From Dactylis glomerata (lineage: Eukaryota; Streptophyta; Magnoliopsida; Poales; Poaceae), in assembly GCA_007115705.1 (NCBI GenBank), contig QXEO01000881.1:868001-932000 (forward strand): a DNA stretch of 64,000 nt. The letters are read 5' to 3'. Shown piece after piece: positions 46,701 through 56,950 of the stretch. Every line of letters begins with the position of its first letter. Position 1 is the stretch's first letter. The position numbers were made by a program, and so were the translations under genes. The notes beneath the pieces are model-generated. The model was not told the origin of the DNA. It worked only from the letters and a program-made list of their open reading frames with translations, and searched no databases.

Positions 46701-49074
46701 CGAGACCGGAGGTCAAGTTTCGTGAAGAACTTTGTGCCCGCGAGTTCGTCCACGACGGGCATGGGGTAGCGATCTTGTACCATGACAGTGTTGAGCTGTT
46801 GATAATCAACACAAAACCTCCACGAGCCATCCTTTTTCGCACCAACAAAACAGGAGAGGCGAAGGGGCTCTGGCTCGGCTTGATGAATCCTTGTTGTATC
46901 ATTTGTTTGATTTGACGCTCAATTTCATGCTTCTGCTGCGGGCTATAGCGATAAGGCTTCACATTTACTGGCTGAATACCCGGCATCATGTCAATTTTGT
47001 GATCAAAGGAACGATGAGGCGGCATGGCCGTGGGTGTTTCAAAACATTGTGCATGTTCAGTTAGTGTCTGTGCAATTTATTTGGGTAGCTTGATCGACAC
47101 ATATGCAGGCCCGACAGGATAGAGATGAACAACTTGAGCGAGAGCGCACTAAGATATGAGCTCGTGAATTTCCAACAATGAAATTGGTTCACAACTGTGA
47201 AATCTATCACGAATCTCTCGCAACGTGATTCTATGTCCTTTGAGTCTGAATCAAAGAGAATGCTTGGGTGAGTCAATCCACATTTTGCCACAGGCGTGTA
47301 ACCAATCCATTCCAAGTACAATGTCGTAGCATGGCATGTCAAACACACGGAATTGTTGTTGAACATTTGTCCTTGGCATTCCCACTCCACATCTGGTACT
47401 GCAGTGATGATCCTTGTTTTCCCACTATCAGCTACCTGAACTGTCACAGCTTCCACTTCTTCAGTGCATAGTCCCAACTGAGTCACTGTCGTTCTGCTTA
47501 TAAAACTGCCACAGCTGCCAGAGTCGATGAGGATCATAACTTGTTTCCCATTGATAATGTCTTGCAGTCGAATGCTTTTCTGATGAGATGGGCTTGCCAA
47601 AGCACACTGAAATGTGCATCAAGTTCTCGTCAGCGCCGCTGCTGGTGCTAGAGTCAGGTTCATTGTCAGAACTGTTGTTTTGCAGAATTTCCATGAGTCT
47701 TCACCATGCTCAATGGCACCATCTTGTTGCAATGATGCTCTGGTTGAAATTTGGCACCGCAATGAAAACATTCACCATGAGCCTTGCGTTGTGCTTTCAA
47801 CGCTTGGAACTTTTCATCCAGTGTGGCTTGTGGCCTTGTTTCTCTTCAGTCTTAGGTTGTTCCTCTGGGGCAGATCCTAACAATCTCTTGCCAGAGTATG
47901 GTGTCATGTGATGACTCCTGTATTTAGTCCTGGTCCTAATGGAGAAGTGATGTTTTGGTTCTTCCAGTAGCTCCTCTTGCATTTCTATCAAGGTCACTGC
48001 ACCGTCCACTATCCTAGGGTTATGCAGTCGAATGGCTCATTGGATATCCTTGCGTAGGACTTTGATGAACTTAGTTACAAAGAATGCCTCGTCATAGTGT
48101 TTGTTATGGATGAGTACCTTGAGACGCAATCCTTCGAATGTGTTATAAAATTTCTCCACTGTCCTAGTTTGCTTGCATCTCTCCGAAGCAGCTAAGTGAT
48201 GCTGATGTTTGTTCTTGCCAAACTTGGAATGGATGGCCACACATAGCTCCTCCCAACTTTCCACTTCATTTCCAGCTTCATACGACTGGAGCCACAGTGC
48301 TGTATTGCCGACGAAGTGCATCGTCGCAAAACTGGCCAGGTCTCCATATCAACATCATAGAGTGTGAAGTATTTTTCACAGACTGCCTTCCACCACTTTG
48401 GGTTTTCACCATCAAAACGAGGAAACTCTGTTTTGCATGGTCGACTATGAGAATTGTGTGTACGCGTTGTACCGCCACTCTCATCAAATGTGCCCGAGCG
48501 TTCCCCGATTTCAAACTTTATCGGAGTATGAGGAAAATCATGACGGTTGTGTGCTCGATTAGAAACCATTACCTTCAAGTTGTTGTGAATCGCCCCTGGT
48601 TCTGTTGCTATCTCTGTGTTTGGTGTCGGCACCTCTGCCACTGGTGTTTGTTCAGCCTCCAAATTATTCAGTCTACTGTCGACCGCTTCCAGAGACTAAC
48701 GGGATTGAGTCATCGACCTGAGGTACCCAGGCGCCAAGGTTGCGCATGGTTTCATTGATGCCGTGTAGAGTAGTTGCCGTATCTGCGAGCTGCTTCGGCA
48801 AGCCTTCCCCTTGACACTTGAGGGATGCCAGTTTTGTGTGCATCTTCTCCATCGCCACCGCTCGCGCCTGAGCCCAAGTTGGTGCAGAGGGAGCCAAGGT
48901 CAACCGCCTTCTTCCATGCATGCTGCCGATGGTGCACGGATCAAGCCGTTGAGCCAGGATTTTACCAATCATAGAGGAATCTATGACCAACCGCTCAGCC
49001 GCCGCCCGATCTGTACCCGAACTGTCTACCGCCGCCGTTACGCCGCTAAGGTCGTCACACAGGACAACGACCAC
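46701..49074 (-). pseudogene. Chromovirus gag, protease and RT start (degenerate)
   Basis: The minus strand reads: gag N-terminus (49074-48673, LDPCTIG, then ARAVAMEKMHTKLASL), gag core (48560-48040: CKTEFPRFDGENPKWWKAVC, YFTLYDVDMETWP, WEELCVAIHSKFGKN), and a CCHC knuckle CFHCGAKFQPEHHC (about 47740-47790). Protease follows (47600-47250, LIDSGSCGSFIS), then the RT entry (47025-46700: VKPYRYSPQQKHEIERQ, GFIKPSQSPFASPVLLV, FTKLDLRSRY). The order and motifs match Ty3/Gypsy chromoviruses. Several frameshifts separate the parts. RT is cut at TSD ggtat (46696-46700) and resumes at 31999. The gag start at 49074 is the first Met in frame, not proven. Confidence 0.87.
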
Positions 49075-49903
49075 TCCGCCGCCGCGAGAGGTAGAACGCT
49101 GGTGGGATTTTACCGGAGATCCGAACCACGCACGATCTCCACTCGAGTCGCCTGTCGCATGTGGTTTACCCCTCTATTTGGGAGCTCCTGTACGCCGCTT
49201 ATAGCGGCGCTGGGCGGAAGCGCCGCACAAGGACCACTAGGCGGCGCCTTAGTGGGCCGCGGCCCAGGTACTCTCTTTTTTTTTCTTTTTTTTTCTGTTT
49301 TGCCTTTTCAAAGTTTAACAAAAAATCAAATTTGAATAAATTTTAACAAATTCGAAATTCGAATAAAATTTAACATTTTGAAACAATTCCAAATTCTGAA
49401 CAAATTTTAATTTTGAACAAATTTGAATTTGAACAAATTTTGAAATCTGAACAAATTTTGAAATCTGAACAAGTTTCGAAATCTGAACAAAGTTTCAAAT
49501 GTGAACAAAATTTCAGATTTGAACAAATTTTGAAATCTGAACAAATTTCGAAATCCGAACAAATTTCAAAATTTGAACAAAATTCAGAACTAAAACAAAA
49601 ATGTAAAGCAAAAAGAAAAAAGGAAAAGCTAAGCTGACGAACAAGCTAATCTGAACAGATTGGGACGGGTTGGGACGATACTGGGCCGGCCCACTTGAAA
49701 AAAGCTAGTGCGGCGCGGGCTGGAAATCCCGCTATAAGCGATGTATAATGTATAGGATTTCCCCCTCTATTTGCTCCTTCCGAGAGCGTGTGGTGTTGGG
49801 CTAGGCCGGTTCGGCTGTGGCTTGTTGGGCCTTGCGTCTCTCCTCGCGGCCCATCTGTCTCCTTCTCACCTTCAACGCTTCAGGCAGTAGCTGTGTCATG
49901 ACA
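49075..49903 (-). other. Chromovirus 5' end, LTR remnant
   Basis: A possible LTR start TGTCATGACA (minus strand) lies at 49894-49903. No clear PBS was found between it and gag, so the boundary is tentative. The stretch is interrupted by a MULE-type MITE at 49181-49762. Confidence 0.4.
49181..49762. mobile_element. Non-autonomous Mutator-type MITE, 582 bp
   Basis: Flanked by an 11-bp TSD ccctctatttg (49170-49180 and 49763-49773). Inverted ends share GGAxxTCCTxTAC and CGCTTATAGCGG, then gcgccgcac. The middle (49320-49610) is an A/T-rich array of about 18-bp units of the type gaacaaattttgaaatct. The open frame over that array is not a gene. Confidence 0.82.
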
Positions 49904-49905
49904 TT

Positions 49906-50437
49906 CAGCAGCCATACGAAAATCTTAATTTTTAGGGCAAGTAATTAATCATTTCCTTGTTAGTACCATTTTTTGACAGATCCATATTACAATCTTGAAA
50001 ACCCTTCCATTTCTCCTGGTTCATAATCGATAAGCATAATTAGCATTGTGAGTGCTTATCGTTAGTCAAAATCCCACCCCACTTTAGCAGCCATACGAAA
50101 ATTTTACTCCCTCTATTCCAAAATAGGGTGCCTATAGTTTATAGATAAATAAAACTTTGCAAAGTTTTACCCAACTCTTTTTGAAAAAAGTGTTGAAATT
50201 TATAACCATAAACCAATACTTTTAGAAACATCATGAAATATATTTTCATATTATGTGCATTTGATATTGTAGATGTTGATATTTTTAGCGTATAATTGGT
50301 CAAACCTTGTAAATTTTGACTTTAATCCAAAACTATAGGCATCCTAATTTGGAAAGAAGAGAGTAATTTTCAGGGGCAGGCAAGTACTTAATCATTTCCT
50401 TGTACCATTTTTCGAGAGATCCATATTACAATCTTGA
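49906..50437. repeat. Direct duplication upstream of the HAK gene, split by a MITE
   Basis: Copy 1 is 49906-49997 (cagcagccatacgaaaatct ... atattacaatcttga). Copy 2 is 50086-50106 plus 50364-50437, with a Stowaway MITE between. The spacer 49998-50085 is unique. Confidence 0.85.
50107..50363. mobile_element. Stowaway MITE, 257 bp
   Basis: TA TSD at 50105-50106 and 50364-50365. Inverted ends are ctccctctattccaaaatag and ctctcttctttccaaattag, followed by g(a)tgcctatagttt. No coding capacity. Confidence 0.88.
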
Positions 50438-50779
50438 TATGTACCGTGTCAAATATGCAAAATAATCAAAACGCCTTTAAGAGATAGGGCAAGTCATTAC
50501 TATTACGCGTTTTTGGAATACGCGCTCGTGTATATTTGGTTAAAAACAGTTCAATTTTCTCTAGAGATTAGATAGAGTACATGCAAACGGCTTATCTTTA
50601 CGCGTTCAAATATGTACAGCGGAGCCAAGAGAATACCAGGAAATCAAGGCACGCGGTTTGATGAATGGTGCGATATATCCTTTCAGTTATGGACGACAAT
50701 GCCATATTCCGTACATTGCGTTTGAAGCCTCAAACCTTTGTTGAGAGGTAAGGCGGTGGTCTTGGAGCTTAGCCTCTCG
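50438..50779 (+). promoter_or_regulatory. Presumed HAK promoter and leader region
   Basis: 342 bp between the duplication and the start codon. No clear TATA box at a usual distance. No other gene seen. Confidence 0.35.
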
Positions 50780-53556
50780 ATGGAGCGGCGTGCCGGCGAG
50801 AACGGCGACATCGTCCTGGAGATCAACTCTGCCGTCGACGGCGGGGACTGTCCTCAGGGCGGCCAAACCGGAGAGCAGGAAAAGAATGGCGACATGAACG
50901 GCGCCGGCGCCGGCGCGCGTCGGTCCATGAGCTTCAGCCATGCCTACAAGATGCGGCACCGGACACCTCAGGCACGTGTGTAAATTGTCCATGTTAATTC
51001 TATACCGGATCTTGACGCAATTTGCAATCTGGATATGCAGGTGTTCACGGCGTGGCAGACGGCGGTGCTGAGCTTCCAGTCCCTGGGCATCGTATACGGC
51101 GACCTGGGGACGTCCCCGCTCTACGTGTTCCCGTCCGTCGTCCTCCCCGGCGCCGACGAGCGGGACTTCCTGGGCATCCTCAGCCTCATCCTCTGGACGC
51201 TCACCCTGATGAGCCTCGTCAAGTATGTGCTCGTCGTCCTCCGCGCCGACGACCACGGCGAGGGCGGCACCTTCGCGATCTACTCGCTGCTGCGGCAGCA
51301 CGTAAACTTCAAGGGGAGCATGCCGGTGCAGATCACGCGGCTGGCCTCCGATCTCCACCTCAGGTTCCACAGCAAGAAGAAGCGAGAGCCGTCCTGGATG
51401 CAGAGGCTCCTGGAGCGCAGCACGACGCTGCAGTCGTGCATCACCTACACCGTCCTCATCGGCACCTGCATGCTCATGGGCGACGGCGCCCTCACTCCGG
51501 CAATCTCAGGCACGTGCACATTTTTTTCTTTTCAAAATCAGATCTTTTTCACCTGATTTTGTTTGTATTTAGGTTGGTGATCTTGTTTTCTTTCTCTTTC
51601 TGTTCAGTTCTCTCGGCTGTTCAAGGAATCCAGTCAAGGTCGCCGAAGATCGAACAAAGTAAGAAGATTCAGTTACTAGTACTTGATCCATCGAACCGCT
51701 CGTTTGCTGTTGTTCTTTGACGTACGTTCTGTTAACACTTGACCGGCTGTTATCTGACGTTGCAGAGCATGTGGTGATGTTGACGGTTGTGATCCTGTTG
51801 CTCCTCTTCCTCTTCCAGCAGTTGGGCACGAGCAGGGTCAGCTTCTCCTTCTCCCCCATCATGCTCGTCTGGTTTGCGTCCATCTCCATGATCGGCCTCT
51901 ACAACATCATCGTGTACTACCCGCCGGTTCTGAAGGCCGTGTCGCCGCATTACATCTACTACTATTTCGCCCGGAACGGGGCGGCCGGATGGGAGCAACT
52001 CGGAGCCATTATCCTCTGCATAACAGGTGAACCTGACTACGACATCATATCCACGTGTTCTAAATTTTGTTTCATCGTCCGAATCCTTTGGAAGAAACTC
52101 ACAAAATGGATAACGAATCTGAAGTTTGTACTCCTAAATTTGGTACTGAATCTGAAGCTTGCACAAAATTTGTACTGAATCTGAAGTTGTATGTGACCAT
52201 GTTTGTAATCAGGTGCTGAAGCTATGTTTGCTGACTTGGGTCACTTCAACAAGACATCAATTCAGGTACACTGCATTGTGTCCTTAGTGCAAATGGTGCC
52301 ATTGTATAATTTTATTTGAAATCGGTTCATTGCAATTTTCTTTTCGTTTTCTCTTGCAGGTGGCGTTCTCGGCAGTGGTGTACCCATCACTCATCCTCGC
52401 GTATTCCGGCCAAGCTGCCTACCTGATCAAGAACCCGGCCAACCTTAGCACGGCGTTCTACAGCAGCATCCCGAGCCCATTGTTCTGGCCCATGTTCGTG
52501 GTCTCCACCCTCGCCGCCATCGTCGCCAGTCAGTCGCTCATCTCCGCCAGCTTCTCCATCATCCGGCAGTCGATCAACCTCGGCTGCTTCCCCCGCGCCA
52601 CCGTGCGGCACACCTCCGATAAGTACGAGGGCCAGGTGTACTGCCCCGAGGTGAACTACCTCCTCATGGTGCTCTGCATCCTCATCACCGTCGGCTTCCA
52701 GGGCGGCCCCGAGATCGGACACGCCTTCGGCGTCGCCGTGATCTGGGTGATGCTGATCACCACGGCGCTGATGACGGTGGTCATGGTAGTGATCTGGGAG
52801 GTTCGCGCCCCGTACGCCGCCGCGTTCTTCGCGGTCTACGTGGCCATCGAGGGCGTGTACATGAGCTCGCTGATGAACAAGATGGCGCAGGGCGGGTGGG
52901 TGCCGTTCGCCATCACCGCCTTCTTCCTGGTGATCACGCTGTCCTGGACCTACGGCCGTAAGAAGAAGAGCGAGTACGAGGCGGGCCACATGATCACCGG
53001 CGACGAGCTCGCCGGGATCGTGGCCAGGTCGACGCGCGTGCCCGGAGTGTGCTTCTTCTTCACGGACCTGATGAACGGCGTCCCGCCCATCGTGCGCCAC
53101 TACGCCGAGCACACGGGGTGCCTACGCGAGCTGCTAGTTTTCGTCACCGTCAGGATCCTGCCTGTAACGTCGGTGCTGCCCGAGGAGCGGTTCCTCGTGG
53201 CTGCGGTGGAGGAGGTGCCCGCCGGGGTGTACAGGTCCGTGGCGCAGTATGGGTACATGGATAAGCAGGACATGGAGGGGGACGAGTTCTTGGAGTCCGT
53301 CGTCGCCGCGCTCAAGGACGTCGCCGGCGGCGCCGAGGAGGCAGCCATGATGGATCGGGCGCGCAGGAGCGGGGTGAGCGTCGTGATCGGGAGGACGATC
53401 CTGACGGCGAGTGGCGGGAAGCACGGATGGTTCAAGCGCTTCGTCATCAATCACATGTACAGGTTCCTGCAGAAGAACTTCAATTCGAGTGTTGCCACAC
53501 TGAAGATGGATCACGACAAAACACTGCAGATTGGAAGTCGGTACAAGATAGAATGA
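50780..53556 (+). CDS. HAK/KUP/KT-family potassium transporter (six exons)
   Basis: Exons: 50780-50971, 51041-51509, 51608-51658, 51766-52026, 52213-52265, 52360-53556. All phases fit, giving 740 aa, the usual length for plant HAK proteins. The family are plasma-membrane or tonoplast K+/H+ symporters. The signature GIVYGDLGTSPLYVF is at about residues 80-94, followed by DDHGEGGTFAIYSLL, GDGALTPAIS, ITGAEAMFADLGHF and SVVIGRTIL. About 10-12 hydrophobic helices lie between residues 70 and 560, with a cytosolic C-terminal domain of about 180 aa. The start was chosen as the first ATG in frame with exon 2 (context tcgATGg). The short acidic N-terminus suggests group I, but I cannot place it firmly. 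Introns 1 and 2 use GC donors (CAG|GCACGTG), the others GT. No stops or frameshifts, so it looks functional. Confidence 0.93.
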
Positions 53557-53612
53557 ATTTAGCCAAACTGTTTCAACAGGAAATCTGTACTTCTGTAGTT
53601 CACTACAACTTG

Positions 53613-53877
53613 AAAGCCAGTCAACTATTTTAGAGAAAAGGCTATATATAGCCCTGCTTTATATAGAAAGCATAAGAGGTCACTGGGGTCCACTGAGACA
53701 TTAAAGAAATCATCTTGAAGACATGAGACAGGCTCGAACTGCAAATTTTGTTATTAAAGACAAAATCATTACGAAATAGCCAAATTGCCCACGCTAGGGC
53801 TCCAAAAACCATCCAATCATTAATTCTTTTGCTTGGACTCTTTGCCAAGCTCAAACTTTCAAAAGCCAGTCAACTAT
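53613..53877 (-). mobile_element. LINE fragment with 16-bp TSD behind the HAK gene
   Basis: The 16-bp repeat aaagccagtcaactat lies at 53613-53628 and 53862-53877. Between them the minus strand encodes about 70 codons (53854-53642, DWMVFGALAWAIWLFRNDFV) typical of the C-terminal end of LINE zf-RVT proteins. It is a strongly 5'-truncated insertion of 233 bp, 57 bp after the HAK stop codon and so possibly within its 3' UTR. Confidence 0.78.
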
Positions 53878-54326
53878 CCATTACGGTAGTAGCTCGTACT
53901 AATGATTTGGTAGACAAAATGCTCTAACGGGCTGCGAGTATTTGGTCTCCCTCTTTCCCAGCTTTAATGGTCTATTTTGCAAATATTCGAGCCCTAAACG
54001 ATATGTGATTGACGACAAGATTTAGCTCTTCATCCTAGTTTACTAGGCCAGTTAATTAATAAAAACATACATTGGTCGTTTGGCCTCTGAATGCAAAAAC
54101 TCTATGCAAAGCTACGTTCACATATCGCATGCAGAAAAAACGTGAGGGGAGAAGACGAGGAGTACTAATTAAATACCATAAATGCTAATACAACTAGGAG
54201 GTGTGGGAGATTTTAGGATTGCATGATTTGCTAATTATGCCCTTAAAACTAGGACGAAGGAAGTAGTAGTCTTGTATTCAAAAAGAGTGGGAGTATTTAT
54301 AATTAGGCACGTAGGTAGCCTAGTAG
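53878..54326. other. Intergenic, nothing recognised
   Basis: AT-rich unique-looking sequence. No coding or repeat signal. Confidence 0.6.
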
Positions 54327-56260
54327 GAGCTCACTACAATTGCTTTGGAGTTGCTATTGGGATTGTGACCTGTCATGCATTTGAAAAATGTGAAATTGTC
54401 AGATTCATCACGAGATTTGCATAGTGAAATGTGGATATTTCTATCGGACATGCAATTGAAGAAGCTTCATGTAAAAAACATGCAACTAGCAACTAACTCA
54501 TGAAACACTCGTATTATTATGCATGCACTACAAGTAAGGGTTGCAAGCCACAACTAATTGCACCTGGCTAACTAACTACTCCCTCCATCCCGGTGTATAG
54601 GTCTTGCGCGTATTCCTAGATCTTTATTTTGACCAAAATATTATAAAATATATACTATAAAATATATATCACTAGAAACTACAGATTGTGTACTTTCTAA
54701 TGGTATAATTTTTGTGTTGTAAAATTTGTATTATATATATCAAAATGACGATCTAGGGGTACGCGCGGGACCTATACACTGGGACGGAGGGAGTACAATC
54801 CAAGGTGCTCATCACAATTGTGTTGGCATTGGCCATGATGGCCGTGGAACATACATTTAAATTGTAATGAGTCATAGATTCATCAAAGTGAAGTTGTGGG
54901 CTCGGCCGTAACATTTGTGTAGCGAAATATAGTTCTTTCTTTCTAATGGTCATGCAACCGAACCAAAAGAAGCTTAATATAAAAACATACAACTAGCTAC
55001 TAACTCATGAAGTACTTGCTTATTATGCATGCATGCACCACGAGCCAAAGGTTGCAAACCAATGTTTGACTATGTAAGGCTAACTAAGCATGATAAAAGG
55101 AGCTCATCAAAATTGTGTTGGAGTTTGTCATGACAGTCATGGAACGAAATTTTGGATAGTGACGAGTCTGTTGTTTAGCAAAGTCAAGTTGTGGGCTTCG
55201 TCCTGGCATTTGTGCAGCGAAATATGACTATGTCTTTCTATTATTCATGCGACTAATAAGTTCATGTAACGAACATGAACCTAGGAAATTAACTTATGAA
55301 GCACTTCTCTTTTTATCAATACTATGTCACTAAAGGACTACAAAGTGTGATCCACTACATGAGGTCAATTTTATCATGATCCAAGCATTCATCACACGTG
55401 TTGTACCTATTCATAATGGTTGTGGAGTGAAAATTGTATTGAGATGAGCCATGTGCTCAACAAAGTAAAGTTGTGAGTTTCACAGAATATTTACGCAGAG
55501 GAATGCGAAACAATCTTTTTATTGGTCGTGCAACTTACAAGCTTCATGTAGAAAACTTGCAAAGGGCAAATAAAATCATGAAACGCTCTAGTTCACATGC
55601 ACAAACTGCAAATGAAAGGTTGTAAACCATGGTCCATTGCGCAAGGCCATTGCGGTCCAATACACGAATTTGGTGATTTTCTCGCTTTACGGAAGATGAT
55701 GATACATTGTGTGGATGGAACTTACAACCAAGTGGTGCGAAGTCTTTGTTTTATTTGATGTAGATAGTAAATCTCCCTCCATGTGAAAATACTACTCTAG
55801 CAAGAAAAATAACTTCATATTTCCTCCTCAGGATGGACTAATTTCTTCCATTGATCCAACCAATGTGCACGGTTCCTTGATTGTTGGCTTCACATCAGAT
55901 AGTTTACTAATATTAATGGTTATGGAACAAATAAAAAGTTGTGAACCTCCTCCAATTTTTGCAGGTGATAGTACATGGAAAAGTTCTCCTTTGGTTTAGG
56001 ATATAATGCAACTTCGAGGATCCCTACACCATATTTGTTCACACACCTTTTTCAGAACCAAAAGGGCATCAATCTTGGACACATACTGGAGTTGTCATAT
56101 TGTGTTTTCAGTTCCCCCCCACATCTCAAACATGATAGCGACAAAGGCTACTAGGAGCATACCTGGGCTAACTTTTTTCAAATCCTATTTGGAGCCACTT
56201 ATTTATAATGAAGCATATATCAAGAGCTCATCATAATTGTATTGGAATCTGTTACTAGTG
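54327..56260. repeat. Degenerate tandem array, about 260-300 bp units
   Basis: Units start near 54327, 54804, 55100 and 55388, with a partial unit at 56224. The start motif is gagctcatcacaattgtgtt. Later shared motifs are gttgtgggct, gcagcgaaatatg, gcttcatgtaaaaaacatgc, aactaactcatgaa and ggttgcaaacca. Period is about 260 (with the MITE removed), 296 and 288 bp. Homology fades at 55640-56220. No coding content. Confidence 0.78.
54579..54793. mobile_element. Stowaway MITE, 215 bp
   Basis: TA TSD. Near-perfect inverted ends, ctccctccatcccggtgtat and (reversed) ctccctccgtcccagtgtat. Inserted in the first unit of the tandem array. Confidence 0.92.
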
Positions 56261-56413
56261 TTGCCAAGCAAAATTTGGGGACTGAGTTCCAGTGCCTCGC
56301 TCAAGGCAAGGCACAACGTGCCTAGAGGCTTGCTATTCACCGTGAAAATCGGATCAAACGGCCAGGAGCGCTTCTAGGAAAATCTAACTCAGTCCACGCG
56401 CGGGTCAACAAAA

Positions 56414-56786
56414 ATGGGATCAAACTTGGCAGAGGCAGGCACGCGCGGGGAATTTCTGCAGCGCGGGAGTTCTCGGGCGGAGCTTGCCTACCGCCGCCGG
56501 CGACGTCGGGGGAAAGGGAGGCAAGGGATCTCCGGTGGTTGCGGGTCCCTCTGCCCCCGATGCGACGGCCTCCTCCGCCCCTCCATCCCGCCCCAAACTG
56601 ACCCGCCCCGCTGCCGTGCTGCACGCCGACGACCTCTTCCGCTGCCCTGCTGCACGCCGACGACTCCCTCCGCCGCCAGCCCTGCTGCACGCCGACCCGC
56701 TCCTCTTCCCTGCGGACCTGCATGCCGACGACCCCCTCCGCCGCCCTGCTGCACGCCGACCCGCTCATCTGCCCTGTTGCCTGCAG
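56414..56786 (+). other. Possible first exon or 5' UTR of the FAR1-related gene
   Basis: A GC-rich stretch with tandem ctgctgcacgccgacgac-like units. It ends in a good donor (ctgcag|gtatat) that pairs with an acceptor at 56926-56927 (gacag|gattt). The frame starting at ATG 56414 joins the main exon in frame through a Gly codon and FNCECCAMGEIE. The predicted N-terminus is a low-complexity Arg/Pro/Cys stretch unlike FRS proteins, so it may be untranslated. Confidence 0.45.
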
Positions 56787-56950
56787 GTATATTTTGGTAG
56801 CTGCAACATCTATAGGTAATTAGCTAGTATTTGTTTTGCTAATTTCTGTGATGTCTCTCTAATTCACTGATGTGATGTGCAATATAATGATGTGCTGATT
56901 GGGGTGATTTGTTGTGCAATTTGACAGGATTTAATTGTGAGTGTTGTGCA

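Noticed and set aside
49413..49637. 74-codon frame rich in KSEQ
   Set aside because: It is a translation of an 18-bp tandem array inside a MITE.
51022..51720. 232-codon frame overlapping HAK exon 2
   Set aside because: Out of frame with the HAK protein. The Arg/Pro/Ala-rich content is typical of a shifted GC-rich exon.
52387..53112. 241-codon minus-strand frame over the last HAK exon
   Set aside because: It is the complement of a GC-rich exon, His/Glu/Gly-rich with no domain.
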